The position numbers were made by a program, and so were the translations under genes. From an uncultured Vampirovibrio sp. (GTDB lineage Bacteria > Cyanobacteriota > Vampirovibrionia > Gastranaerophilales > Gastranaerophilaceae), in the NCBI GenBank assembly GCA_910584405.1, contig CAJUAL010000001.1, forward strand, positions 62,001 to 126,000: 64,000 nucleotides of DNA, given 5' to 3'. This document shows, piece after piece, positions 1-7,984 of the stretch (its first letter is position 1; each line of letters opens with the position of its first letter). A model generated the notes under the pieces. That model saw nothing but the letters and a program-made list of their open reading frames with translations, was not told where the DNA came from and did no database searches.

Positions 1-557
1 CTTAATGCACGTTCAAAAAGCATATTCCATTTTTTGAAGATTGCGTGGATAATTTTTATTTGTTTTTGTTTATCATAAATTACGCTTCCGTAAATCGGCA
101 GGTAATCGTTATCAGTCATTTCTTTTATTAGTTTTTTCTTATCAAAACCGATATTATATCCGGTGTAACTTTTTCCCTTTGCGTAATTATTCCAAAGAGT
201 CAGGTTATCTCCGTCAGTAGAGAATGATGTAGTAAAATATTCGAGCTTATTTTCAAAATCATTATCTCCGTCAACAATATGTTTGTATTTATTTGTAAAA
301 TGGTTTTTGATTTTTCCGAATAAATCCTGATTAAGCCCTTCAGTTTCATTAATAAGATGCACGATGAGTCTGTAAGAATATGCGATTTCTTCTTTGTCAT
401 TAAGATAAAGAGCATTAGAAAACCTTATAGCTCCGCAAGATAAAATATTCAAAAGTTTTTCGGGTTTTGTGTAATGATAAATTGTATAATTTATATCATT
501 ATCAAGAATCTTTTTTATCTTGGGGATTTTTTCCAGTAAATTATCATAATAAGACAT
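1..557 (-). CDS. DUF2971-like protein, C-terminus cut by window edge
   Basis: About 185 codons of an ORF read leftward off the window edge from an ATG at 557. Near residue 115 it has TLWNNYAKGKSYTGYNIGFD, which resembles the LW-x-Y-(6-10)-G-x-x-IGFD core of DUF2971 proteins; the N-terminal part (IYHYTKPEKLLNIL, then IRFSNALYLND-KEE) also fits that family. DUF2971 genes are often seen in accessory or defence-associated regions, but their biochemical role is unknown, so no function is assigned. It lies 40 nt downstream of a 52-codon ORF on the same strand and probably shares its transcript. Family assignment is from motif memory only. Confidence 0.6.
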   Translation of the reverse strand, partial: MSYYDNLLEKIPKIKKILDNDINYTIYHYTKPEKLLNILSCGAIRFSNALYLNDKEEIAYSYRLIVHLINETEGLNQDLFGKIKNHFTNKYKHIVDGDNDFENKLEYFTTSFSTDGDNLTLWNNYAKGKSYTGYNIGFDKKKLIKEMTDNDYLPIYGSVIYDKQKQIKIIHAIFKKWNMLFERAL

Positions 558-597
558 TCAAGAAACCTCGCAGACTATAACTTTATTATAACATATT

Positions 598-756
598 TTA
601 ATGTTTAATTGAAGCGTCCAGACGTTTTTTTATTTGTTGAATTTCTTCTTTAGTCAGATATTTTGCAATACGTGCAAATTCTTCCATAATATCCCAAGAG
701 GTGTAATTTCCGCACTCGACTTTTTTAATCCATTCATTAACTTCTTTTGTAATCAT
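598..756 (-). CDS. Small hypothetical protein (52 aa)
   Basis: A 52-codon ORF starting ATG at 756 and ending TAA at 598, preceded by a good ribosome site (GGAG, 6 nt before the ATG). The product begins MITKEVNEWIKKVECGNY, is charged and predicted mostly helical, with a lysine-rich C-terminus and a single cysteine. It has no signal peptide or membrane segment. It lies 40 nt upstream of the DUF2971-like gene in the same direction, so the two may form a small operon. I do not recognise a family; the ribosome site and the clean upstream terminator are the main evidence that it is real. Confidence 0.55.
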   Translation of the reverse strand: MITKEVNEWIKKVECGNYTSWDIMEEFARIAKYLTKEEIQQIKKRLDASIKH

Positions 757-780
757 ATAATTCTCCTAACTCCACTAATA

Positions 781-811
781 AAAACTACAGGTCAGGCATT
801 TACCTGACCTG
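781..811 (-). terminator. Rho-independent terminator of the pilMN-pilO operon
   Basis: A perfect 9-bp stem (788-796 with 803-811, CAGGTCAGG/CCTGACCTG) with a 6-nt loop. Read on the minus strand it is followed by TAGTTTTTATT. It lies just after the pilO-like stop codon and before the 52-aa ORF, so it separates the pilus genes from the two genes further left. Confidence 0.85.
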
Positions 812-820
812 TAAGACCTT

Positions 821-1408
821 TTATTTTTTTGCATATAATTTAACTTTAAAGTTTATCAAAAGTATTTTTTTGTTTTTCTTGTAAGGAACAATTTCAACTG
901 ATTGGATATCAAGGAAATGTTCGTGTTTGTACATTTCTTTTAAGAAATTATCGTAATCTGAGTAATTACTGATCATTTCCATATTCAATCGAGCAACATT
1001 ATATTTTTCACCTGCTCCTTGAACAAAGTTATCATCTTTCGGGTCGTAATCATATTTGATTGAGCGAACCTTGATTTTATTTGCACGAACTAATTGTAAA
1101 ACTTCTGCAAATTCACCTGCGATAACGGCTTCTGTATCCATTCCGGATTCAATTGGTTTGTAGAATGGTTTATTAGCACTTTCGCTTTCTTTTTCTTTAG
1201 CTTTTTCTTCTGCTTCTTTTCTCTTATATTCGTCTAAAGTAGCTTGTTTTTGCTGAATGGTAGCATTTTTAGATTCAATTTCAGCTTGAAGGCTTGTAAG
1301 ATTGTTGTGATTTTCAATAATTTTTTGAATCCCGAAAATACAGCCGCCTATTATTGCAACTATTAGAAGAATTGATAAATAAAATTGTTTTAGTTTTTCT
1401 GTATCCAT
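821..1408 (-). CDS. PilO-like type IV pilus inner-membrane assembly protein
   Basis: 195 residues: short cytoplasmic N-terminus, one membrane helix at about residues 12-29 (LSILLIVAIIGGCIFG), a Lys/Glu-rich coiled coil at about 38-78, then a globular domain ending in a beta-rich stretch. This is the PilO layout (PF04350). PilO pairs with PilN and helps connect the cytoplasmic PilM ring to the outer-membrane secretin during pilus assembly. The gene is 20 nt downstream of the PilM-PilN fusion, matching the conserved pilM-N-O order, and a terminator follows. No pilP or pilQ is adjacent. Sequence divergence is high, so the call rests on architecture plus neighbour. Confidence 0.75.
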   Translation of the reverse strand: MDTEKLKQFYLSILLIVAIIGGCIFGIQKIIENHNNLTSLQAEIESKNATIQQKQATLDEYKRKEAEEKAKEKESESANKPFYKPIESGMDTEAVIAGEFAEVLQLVRANKIKVRSIKYDYDPKDDNFVQGAGEKYNVARLNMEMISNYSDYDNFLKEMYKHEHFLDIQSVEIVPYKKNKKILLINFKVKLYAKK

Positions 1409-1428
1409 AATCTATCCTTTAAAAACGA

Positions 1429-3144
1429 TTAGTTAGACTCCGGTTCTGTTTGTTGATTATCACTTTGAGCCGGTTGTTTTTTGTTTTTATCATTATTATT
1501 GTTGTTGTTATCTTTTTCGTCTTTATTTTCTGAAGTTTTACCTGACAATTTGTCCATAAATGATTTTAATTGAGTATCATCCATGTTGGTTATTTCAAAA
1601 ATATACGGAGCGTTATCAACTGTTGATGCAGTATTACTGATAATTGTATCCAATGTTCCTGATTTTAAATCAAGTTTGCTGATACGTAATTTTGATTCTA
1701 AAAGTGATTCTTTAAGGTTTTTAAAGAATACGTAAACATCTTCAACAGTATCTGCGCAACCTTTTATGTTAATCATACCGTCATTGCCTGTCATAAAGTA
1801 TGTAAGGTAAAGATCTTTCGGTATTGATTCACCTAACGCTGCAAAGACTTTAATTTTTGTTGTGTTATTTTGTAAAACTCGTTCGATTTCAGCCAATGCA
1901 TCAAAGCCTGAGTCGCCGTTTTTGGATTCAAAAGCTTTAATTTCAGTATCTAATTGAGTTATTTGGTTATCAAGTTCTGAAATTTGGTTTTGGGCTGTTG
2001 TACATTGACCTTCTGTATATTTAAATGCTCCAAATACCGCACCGCCAAAGATTACACCTATAACGCCCGCAATGATAAGAGCTTTAGTCGGGGTAAGTTC
2101 AAATACTTTTCCTCCGCCAAGGTCAATAGGGATTATAACTTCTTCTGCAACGGCTTTACTTTTACCGCCTTCAGCTATGAAGTTTACACTTATAGGGATT
2201 AAACCTTCCGGGGCAATACAGCCTATAGAATGTAATGAAACTTTAATCTGATCTTCTTGTAAGATGTTTAAGCTCATTTCTGTAAGCGGTTCTTTTCTGA
2301 ATTGGTTATCTTCAATGAAAAGAGTTTTACCGCTGAATTGTAATCTGCTTGCCATGATTTCTGCTGAAACCAGATCGGTTTCGGAAATAATCATCAATGA
2401 GCTTGAAGGTGTGCTCATCAAAGCGATTTGAGCAGCATTTTCGATTGCAGAATATATTTCTTCACCTTCGTAAGATTTAATAGGTAACGGTTCTTCATAG
2501 TATTCAATGATTTTCTTGCCAACCATACCTAATAATTGAAATCCGCTGTTGTTGATAATCATCAAACTCCAAGAGTAACCTTCTTGCATTTGTTCTGCTG
2601 CAATATTTGTATGAGCAAGAGCTTTTAAATCTGCAAATAAAGAACATTCTACACTGACAAGAGTTGCACCCATTGCGGTAATTATTTCTTTAATTTGTTC
2701 TACAGCTTCTTTTTGAACAGCACTGTAAAATACGCTTCTGGAATCTGAATTTGTAGAAGCTAATGCGTCAAACCAAACATGCATCGGGTCTTTTCTTTTG
2801 AAAATATAAGTTTGTTCAAGTTCCCCTAATACAACGTTATCTATTGCCGAATTATCCAGCATTAAAGGTATGCCTTCTTTCAGTCCGAACCAAACTGTTG
2901 GTATACTCAAATGAACCTGAGCTTTAGCCGGATTGATGTTTCTCATTTGGAATAATGATTCTAAAGCTGATTTAAATTCGTTATAATCGGCGATTTCTCT
3001 TTGAGCTTCGTTATAAGCCAAATCGGTATGAGCATAAGATTTAATGTTCCCAGCTTTATCAACTTCCATTAATTCCAAACCGCAGGAAGGCGATACTGTA
3101 ATATAGACTTCTGCCCCGCTTCCACCAAATAAATTATTTAACAT
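1429..3144 (-). CDS. PilM-PilN fusion protein, type IV pilus assembly
   Basis: 571 residues. Residues about 10-345 look like the actin-fold ATPase PilM; 354-374 form one membrane helix (KALIIAGVIGVIFGGAVF); 380-405 are coiled coil; about 420-530 match the periplasmic PilN domain (for example FAALGESIPKDLYLTYF); 536-571 is a low-complexity tail with an Asn run. PilM and PilN are normally separate proteins that bind each other through the short cytoplasmic N-terminus of PilN, so a covalent fusion is unusual but sensible. Classic actin-fold phosphate-loop motifs are weak here, so nucleotide binding is uncertain. The ATG at 3144 follows an AAGGT site. It is transcribed divergently from nadA. Confidence 0.75.
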   Translation of the reverse strand: MLNNLFGGSGAEVYITVSPSCGLELMEVDKAGNIKSYAHTDLAYNEAQREIADYNEFKSALESLFQMRNINPAKAQVHLSIPTVWFGLKEGIPLMLDNSAIDNVVLGELEQTYIFKRKDPMHVWFDALASTNSDSRSVFYSAVQKEAVEQIKEIITAMGATLVSVECSLFADLKALAHTNIAAEQMQEGYSWSLMIINNSGFQLLGMVGKKIIEYYEEPLPIKSYEGEEIYSAIENAAQIALMSTPSSSLMIISETDLVSAEIMASRLQFSGKTLFIEDNQFRKEPLTEMSLNILQEDQIKVSLHSIGCIAPEGLIPISVNFIAEGGKSKAVAEEVIIPIDLGGGKVFELTPTKALIIAGVIGVIFGGAVFGAFKYTEGQCTTAQNQISELDNQITQLDTEIKAFESKNGDSGFDALAEIERVLQNNTTKIKVFAALGESIPKDLYLTYFMTGNDGMINIKGCADTVEDVYVFFKNLKESLLESKLRISKLDLKSGTLDTIISNTASTVDNAPYIFEITNMDDTQLKSFMDKLSGKTSENKDEKDNNNNNNDKNKKQPAQSDNQQTEPESN

Positions 3145-3251
3145 ATCTACCTTTTTACTCTTCTTACTATTATCTTATTTTTATTATACAATATATTTTA
3201 TAAATAGAAAAAACTTAACATAAATTTACACCCAATGGAGGATTTGGCGCT

Positions 3252-4160
3252 TTGAATAAATTAGTTGAAAGTATAAATAAATTAAAAAAAGAGAAGAAAG
3301 CTGTTATATTGGCGCACTGTTATCAACCTGTTGAAATAGATTTGGTAGCGGATTATGTAGGAGATTCGTTATATTTAAGTCAGGTTGCGGCAAAAACGGA
3401 TGCTGAAATTATTGTATTTGCGGGTGTGTATTTTATGGCACAAACGGCTAAGATTTTATCGCCAGATAAAAAAGTTTTATTGCCGCAAATTGAAGCAGGA
3501 TGCAGAATGGCAGATATGATTGATTATAAACAATTAATAGAATTTAAGTCAAAAAATCCGAACATTCCAGTTGTATGTTATGTTAATTCAACCGCAGAAG
3601 TTAAATCAGAATGCGATATGTGCTGTACAAGTTCAAATGCTGTAAAAGTTGTAAAAAGCATGGGAGTTGATAAAATATTATTTCTACCTGATACATATTT
3701 AGGAAAATGGGTAGAAAAACAATTGGGTAATATTGAAGTTATAACATACCCGGGATTTTGCCCTACACACTTGCAGATAAGACCTGATGATATTAAAAAG
3801 GCAAGGCAAGAACATCCAAAGGCTTTGGTTTTGGCTCATCCTGAGTGCCATATGTCAGTTGTTGAATTGGCTGATTATGTAGGAAGTACGACAGGAATTA
3901 TGAATTTTGCCAAAAACTCCGATAACAAATCCTTTATTATCGCAACAGAACAAGGAGTTGTTGACAGACTTAGACGTGATTATCCTGATAAAGAGTTTAT
4001 TCCTGTTAAGAATAATATTATTTGCCCGAATATGAAAATGACATCTTTAGAAGATATTTTACATGTTTTGGAAAACGAAAATAATGAAATCTTTGTAGAT
4101 GAAGATGTTGCACAAAAAGCTGTAAAATGTATTGACAGAATGTTGGAGGTTTCAAAGTAG
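3252..4160 (+). CDS. nadA: Quinolinate synthase NadA
   Basis: 302 residues, the normal length for the compact NadA type. The enzyme condenses iminoaspartate with dihydroxyacetone phosphate to quinolinate using a [4Fe-4S] cluster. Visible hallmarks are HCYQP near residue 22, CYVNS, HPECH and CPNMK, whose cysteines are the three cluster ligands of the family. The start is a TTG, chosen because GGAGGA lies about 10 nt upstream and the family N-terminus follows. nadB and nadC, the enzymes before and after it in the pathway, sit together about 38 kb away (42507-44907), so de novo NAD synthesis is complete in this window but split. Confidence 0.95.
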   Translation: MNKLVESINKLKKEKKAVILAHCYQPVEIDLVADYVGDSLYLSQVAAKTDAEIIVFAGVYFMAQTAKILSPDKKVLLPQIEAGCRMADMIDYKQLIEFKSKNPNIPVVCYVNSTAEVKSECDMCCTSSNAVKVVKSMGVDKILFLPDTYLGKWVEKQLGNIEVITYPGFCPTHLQIRPDDIKKARQEHPKALVLAHPECHMSVVELADYVGSTTGIMNFAKNSDNKSFIIATEQGVVDRLRRDYPDKEFIPVKNNIICPNMKMTSLEDILHVLENENNEIFVDEDVAQKAVKCIDRMLEVSK

Positions 4161-4161
4161 T

Positions 4162-4911
4162 ATGGAAAATTCTGATATAATATTCGGTAAAAATTCGATA
4201 ACAGAAGCTTTGATTGCAGGAAACAGGGAAATTAATAAAATTCTTATTTCCAAAAACATTCATAACGATGTGAAAATTAATAAAATAAAAGAATTGGCAC
4301 AAGAAAAAGGGATTGTATTTCAATTTGTGGCAAAAGAAAAATTTCAACCATATGCAGAATTTAATCATCAGGGCGTAATTGCAATGGTTTCTCCGATAAA
4401 TTACGTAGAATTAGATGATTTTTTAAACAGTAAAGAACATACAAATTCTTCTTTGGTAATTTTAGACGGGATAGAAGATTCGCACAATTTGGGAGCAATA
4501 ATAAGAACTTGTGTTTGTGCAGGAGTTGACGGGATTATAATTCCATCCCGCAGAAATGTTCAGGTTAATTCTACCGTTGAAAAAGTCAGCGCAGGTGCAA
4601 TAAATCATATTCCTATAATAAAAGTAAATAGTCCGGTTAATGCTGTTCAAAAACTAAAGGATAACAACTGGTGGATAATTGCAACAGATGCATCAGCAAA
4701 AGATAATTATTATGATGTTAAATATAATGATATGAACTTTGCAATAATTATGGGAGCTGAGCATGCAGGGGTTTCTAAATCGCTTCTCAAAGCATCTGAT
4801 TTTGTGGTTAAAATCCCAATGCAAAACAGTTTTAATTCTCTGAATGTATCAAATGCCCTAAGCGCGATTATTTTTGAAACACTTCGTCAAAAATTGAATA
4901 ATAATAAATAA
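4162..4911 (+). CDS. rlmB: TrmH/SpoU-family 23S rRNA 2'-O-ribose methyltransferase (RlmB type)
   Basis: 249 residues from ATG 4162, one base after the nadA stop; GGAGGT lies at 4145-4150 inside nadA. Upstream in-frame codons are rejected because they lie inside nadA. The N-terminus IIFGKNSITEAL is the substrate-binding domain typical of RlmB. The SPOUT-fold motifs follow: NLGAIIRT, IIMGAEHAGVS and SLNVSNALSAIIFE, which form the trefoil knot binding S-adenosylmethionine. The expected target is the peptidyl-transferase-loop guanosine of 23S rRNA, but TrmH-family paralogues are hard to separate by eye. It is tightly coupled to nadA. Confidence 0.85.
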   Translation: MENSDIIFGKNSITEALIAGNREINKILISKNIHNDVKINKIKELAQEKGIVFQFVAKEKFQPYAEFNHQGVIAMVSPINYVELDDFLNSKEHTNSSLVILDGIEDSHNLGAIIRTCVCAGVDGIIIPSRRNVQVNSTVEKVSAGAINHIPIIKVNSPVNAVQKLKDNNWWIIATDASAKDNYYDVKYNDMNFAIIMGAEHAGVSKSLLKASDFVVKIPMQNSFNSLNVSNALSAIIFETLRQKLNNNK

Positions 4912-4975
4912 TACAATAAGATGACCTCAAAAATTTTGCTTGGTTATATCATATTAGATAAGATTGGAGCATATT

Positions 4976-5995
4976 GTGAAAAAAGAATTTGAACAATTTG
5001 GTATATTAACTGATGATATTTCTGATGAAAATGTAGATTTTAAAAAACTTCAGGAACTTGAATCAGATGAAGATAACGAAGACGGAGAAGATGTCTTAAA
5101 GTCTGTTGAAGATCCTAAAGTTCAAGAAAGTCTGGTTTCAATTAATTCTGATGACAGTGTAAAAATTTACTTAAGACAAATCGGTAAAATTCCTTTATTA
5201 TCTACAGAAGAAGAACTGGATTTGGCTAAAAAAATCCAAGAAGATCATGACGAATTTTCAAAAGATTTGCTTGTAAATGCCAACCTTCGTCTTGTTGTAA
5301 GTATTGCAAAAAAATATATAGGACGCGGTTTATCGTTCTTGGATTTAATTCAGGAAGGTAATGTCGGTTTAATCAAAGCAGCAGGCAGATTTGATTATAA
5401 AAAAGGTTACAAATTTTCAACTTATGCAACCTGGTGGATTCAACAATCAATAACCCGTGCAATCGCTGATAAAGCAAGAATAATAAGACTGCCGATTCAC
5501 ATGATTGATTCTATTGGTAAAATTAGAAGAGCTACGATTGATTTGACAACCGAACTAGGGCACCCGCCTACAAAACAGGAAATCGCTTATCGAATGGGGC
5601 TTCCTGTTGCTAAATTAACTGCAATAATTAAATCAGCTCAATCAACTGTAAGTATGGATACACCTGCTTCTTCCGATGAGGATTCGTCTAAGATTGCAGA
5701 TTTTATTGTTGATAATTCGACAATTACTCCTGACGGTAAAGTTACCCATGACAGTTTGTTAGAAGATATAAGACAAATTCTGAATCAGCTGAGCCAAAAA
5801 GAGCGTGATGTTTTAATTCTTCGCTACGGATTAGATAATAACGGAATGAAAAAAACTTTAGATGAAATCGGTTCTCAATACGGAGTATCAAGAGAACGTA
5901 TCCGTCAAATCGAAAATAGAGCAATTTCAAAACTTAAAAAGCTTTGTAAAAACGAAAAATTACACGACGGATTAACAAACTATTTTGGAAGCTAG
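4976..5995 (+). CDS. rpoD: RNA polymerase sigma-70 family factor (RpoD/SigA type)
   Basis: 339 residues from GTG 4976; GGAG at 4966-4969 lies 6 nt before it, which favours this over the TTG at 4964. Regions in order: acidic N-terminus (1-55), region 1.2 (SVKIYLRQIGKIPLLS), region 2 with the -10-reading helix (GYKFSTYATWWIQQSITRAI), region 3, and region 4.2 helix-turn-helix (LDEIGSQYGVSRERIRQIE). It is shorter than long primary sigmas because region 1.1 is minimal and there is no large non-conserved insert. It is probably the housekeeping sigma, though a group 2 paralogue cannot be excluded. Promoters found here (TTGaca/TATAAT type) fit such a factor. Confidence 0.85.
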   Translation: MKKEFEQFGILTDDISDENVDFKKLQELESDEDNEDGEDVLKSVEDPKVQESLVSINSDDSVKIYLRQIGKIPLLSTEEELDLAKKIQEDHDEFSKDLLVNANLRLVVSIAKKYIGRGLSFLDLIQEGNVGLIKAAGRFDYKKGYKFSTYATWWIQQSITRAIADKARIIRLPIHMIDSIGKIRRATIDLTTELGHPPTKQEIAYRMGLPVAKLTAIIKSAQSTVSMDTPASSDEDSSKIADFIVDNSTITPDGKVTHDSLLEDIRQILNQLSQKERDVLILRYGLDNNGMKKTLDEIGSQYGVSRERIRQIENRAISKLKKLCKNEKLHDGLTNYFGS

Positions 5996-6014
5996 AGGGG
6001 TTTATAACTCCTCT
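5994..6014. terminator. Hairpin between convergent sigma-factor and 6002-6379 genes
   Basis: Stem 5994-6002 with 6006-6014, nine pairs including one G-U, loop TAT. It overlaps both stop codons of two convergent genes and could act in both directions. It lacks a clean T tract on either side, so termination is only plausible. Confidence 0.4.
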
Positions 6015-6379
6015 TCTTCATCTTCAGTGTCGTAGTGATGATGTTGATTTTGAAGTTTTTTCATTCTGAGGATTTCTTTTAAATCTTCAGTAATTTTGTC
6101 TTCTTCATCTAAAACGGGTTTGCGTTTTTTTGCATTCAAAACATTAGCAACATTCATCATTGCAAGAGAGTTAAGGGTTGCACGCAAAACTGCGCTTTGA
6201 TCCATATATTGATTATTTTGAACAGGCGCTTCTTCTTCTTGGGCTTGTTGAGCGAAGTACTCACCGCCTTGTCCCATTTTATCATCTGATAGTTTTGCAG
6301 CTGTTCCGGATATATCTCCGCTTTTGAAATTAAAAGCTCCGCCAATACCGAAAAAGCCGGCTGACCTGTTATCGACCAT
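6002..6379 (-). CDS. Hypothetical acidic protein (125 aa)
   Basis: 125 residues, not recognised. The N-terminal 30 residues are glycine-rich (GFFGIGGAFNFKSGD), the middle is Gln/Glu-rich, residues about 60-85 form a likely helix (LRATLNSLAMMNVANVL), and the end has a histidine cluster and a strongly acidic tail (DTEDEEEEL). There is no signal peptide or membrane helix. The ATG at 6379 follows AAAGGG by 8 nt. It converges with the sigma factor gene with 6 nt between stops. It may be a cytosolic scaffold or a substrate of a surface system, but nothing in the sequence decides this. Confidence 0.6.
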   Translation of the reverse strand: MVDNRSAGFFGIGGAFNFKSGDISGTAAKLSDDKMGQGGEYFAQQAQEEEAPVQNNQYMDQSAVLRATLNSLAMMNVANVLNAKKRKPVLDEEDKITEDLKEILRMKKLQNQHHHYDTEDEEEEL

Positions 6380-6441
6380 AATTCTAACCCTTTACTTCTA
6401 TTAGGGATAATATAATCCCAAATATCCGTCTTTCGTGTCCT

Positions 6442-6459
6442 ACACATTATAAAATGTGT
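6442..6459. promoter_or_regulatory. Perfect dyad upstream of the 6002-6379 gene
   Basis: ACACATT-ATAA-AATGTGT, two 7-bp arms around 4 bp, about 63 nt upstream of the ATG at 6379. On the minus strand it contains a TATAAT, so a protein bound here would cover a possible promoter. It could also be a small hairpin. Confidence 0.35.
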
Positions 6460-6557
6460 GATATGATATTAACTCGTCTGAATGTATTATTTTGCTACTA
6501 TGTTAACAAAATGTTACATTCGCCTTCTTATTCAATAACCCAGTATAGCACATTGTG

Positions 6558-6586
6558 TTGAAAAATACAACCCGATATGATATAAT
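6558..6586 (+). promoter_or_regulatory. Sigma-70-type promoter for prepilin gene 6618-7271
   Basis: TTGAAA at 6558-6563, a 17-bp spacer, and TATAAT at 6581-6586. The predicted start near 6593 leaves a short leader carrying GAGG before the ATG at 6618. Spacing and -10 match the consensus exactly. Confidence 0.75.
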
Positions 6587-6617
6587 TAAAATATACTTGA
6601 ATTGAGGATTTTAAGAT

Positions 6618-7271
6618 ATGAAAAGATGTCATAAAGCTTTTACGCTTACTGAATTATTGGTCGCATTAGGTGTTATTGCTGTACTTTGTGCAATCTTATT
6701 GCCGGTAATTTTTAATATTCTGCCTAACCAGAATGTTATTATGGCAAAAAGAGCTTATTATACAATTCAAACTATTGTCAGTGAACTTATAAACGATGAA
6801 GGATGTTATCCTGACAAAACATCTTATTCTTCAGGTGTAAGGTACGGGTTTGATGATGGTTTTGGTTATTCGAACTGTATAAAATGGGGCGGTAATGATA
6901 ATACCACTACTATATCAACTGAAGGTGATGCTGTTACAAAATTCAACACGCTTTTCTTTGATAAACTCGGAATTGGAGTTCCGGCTGGAGCTGGTGCTGA
7001 AAATGCTGTATCTACTCCTGATGGTATGCAGTGGTTTTGGACGGGTACTGCTAACTTTGGAGAAGAGAGCGGATACCATACATTACATGTTGATGTGAAT
7101 GGTAGTGCTGCTCCAAACTGTAGTGATAGAACATACGGTTCTGTTACAAAATGTGCCAGTGCAAGTAATTATGACCAATTTTCAGTTAATATCTATACTG
7201 ACGGACGTGTAGAAATTATGGATGATTGGGCAAAAGATGCTGTAACAGTTAACAAAGATGTAACACAATAA
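6618..7271 (+). CDS. Type IV prepilin-like protein (divergent member)
   Basis: 217 residues. The leader MKRCHKA is followed by FTLTELLVALGVIAVLCAILLP, a class III signal cleaved before Phe with Glu at mature position 5, so PilD-type peptidase processing is expected although position -1 is Ala rather than Gly. The mature part is a soluble domain with several cysteines and a VDVNGSAAPN motif that matches the DxNGDxxPN block of the other prepilins here. It differs from the other three intact copies in its N-terminus and has no adjacent XRE gene. It could be a minor pilin or a pseudopilin of a secretion system. It ends 6 nt before RNase P RNA. Confidence 0.85.
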   Translation: MKRCHKAFTLTELLVALGVIAVLCAILLPVIFNILPNQNVIMAKRAYYTIQTIVSELINDEGCYPDKTSYSSGVRYGFDDGFGYSNCIKWGGNDNTTTISTEGDAVTKFNTLFFDKLGIGVPAGAGAENAVSTPDGMQWFWTGTANFGEESGYHTLHVDVNGSAAPNCSDRTYGSVTKCASASNYDQFSVNIYTDGRVEIMDDWAKDAVTVNKDVTQ

Positions 7272-7277
7272 TAAATA

Positions 7278-7620
7278 AAGCAGTCGGATAATCGCGCTTA
7301 AAATAATTTAAGTGAGGAAAGTCCGTGCATCCCAGAACAGGCCGCCGGAGAAACTCCGGGCGTCGTGAGGCGGCGGATAGTGCCACAGAAATGTAGACTG
7401 CCGATGGACATTATGTCACAGGCGATGGTGCAACGGTGAGTTAAGAGCTTCACCAGTGATATCGGAAGGTATCAGCTAGGTAAACCCCGGTCGGATGCAA
7501 GATTGAGTCGAAGGTTATAAAGGTTGTTCGCCCACTTCGGAAAAAATCGCTAGAGCTTAGGAGTAATCCTATCCCCAGACAGATGATTATCTAAAACAGA
7601 ACACGGCTTACGGATTGCTT
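7278..7620 (+). ncRNA. rnpB: RNase P RNA (bacterial type A)
   Basis: The catalytic RNA that matures tRNA 5' ends. The conserved core is evident: GAGGAAAGTCCG near 7313-7324, the CACAGAAA and GGTGCAACGGTGAG blocks, GGTAAACCCCGG, and the 3' segment with ACAGAA followed by the P1 strand. P1 pairs AAGCAGTC (7278-7285) with GGATTGCTT near 7612-7620. Ends are taken from that pairing and are good to a few bases. It begins just after a prepilin stop codon, with no clear separate promoter in the gap, so processing from a longer transcript is possible. A strong terminator follows. Confidence 0.95.
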
Positions 7621-7634
7621 TATTTTTTATAACA

Positions 7635-7670
7635 AAAAGCCCTCGAGATTCTATAACGAGGGCTTTTAAT
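7635..7670. terminator. Bidirectional terminator after rnpB
   Basis: An 11-bp stem (AAAAGCCCTCG 7635-7645 with CGAGGGCTTTT 7657-7667), with T-rich tails on both strands. It ends rnpB and also the minus-strand ACT-domain gene. Confidence 0.9.
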
Positions 7671-7690
7671 TTACTTTTCACTATATGGTT

Positions 7691-7966
7691 TTAAATCTTG
7701 TGCATATTGTCGACAATTTCTTTTTTCTGTATCCAAACTTCCATTCCCATTTCTTTTCCGCAGTTTGTTAACGCTTCTTTTATTTCTTTGAATGAATAAT
7801 CTGATTTTGAAATGTCACAAAGCATAAACATTACAAAATGTCCTTGCATTAAAGTTTGTTTAATATCTTCAATATTAACGGTGTATTTTTCCATTGTAGC
7901 TGTAATTCTGGCTACGATTCCGACGTTGTCTACACCTGAAACTGTTACTATAATTAAATCAGACAT
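7691..7966 (-). CDS. ACT-domain protein (UPF0237/GcvR-like)
   Basis: 91 residues with one ACT domain over nearly the whole length (LIIVTVSGVDNVGIVARITA then VNIEDIKQT). Free-standing ACT proteins of this size (UPF0237) are thought to bind amino acids and act as regulatory subunits; the ligand is unknown. The gene is 18 nt downstream of an AgcS-type amino-acid symporter gene on the same strand, which suggests co-transcription and an amino-acid sensing role linked to uptake. Family call is strong; the regulatory link is inference from position. Confidence 0.85.
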   Translation of the reverse strand: MSDLIIVTVSGVDNVGIVARITATMEKYTVNIEDIKQTLMQGHFVMFMLCDISKSDYSFKEIKEALTNCGKEMGMEVWIQKKEIVDNMHKI

Positions 7967-7984
7967 TTTGTTTTATTTCCTTTC

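Noticed and set aside
4964..4975. TTG at 4964 as start of the sigma factor
   Set aside because: GGAG at 4966-4969 lies inside that reading, so GTG 4976 with proper spacing is preferred.
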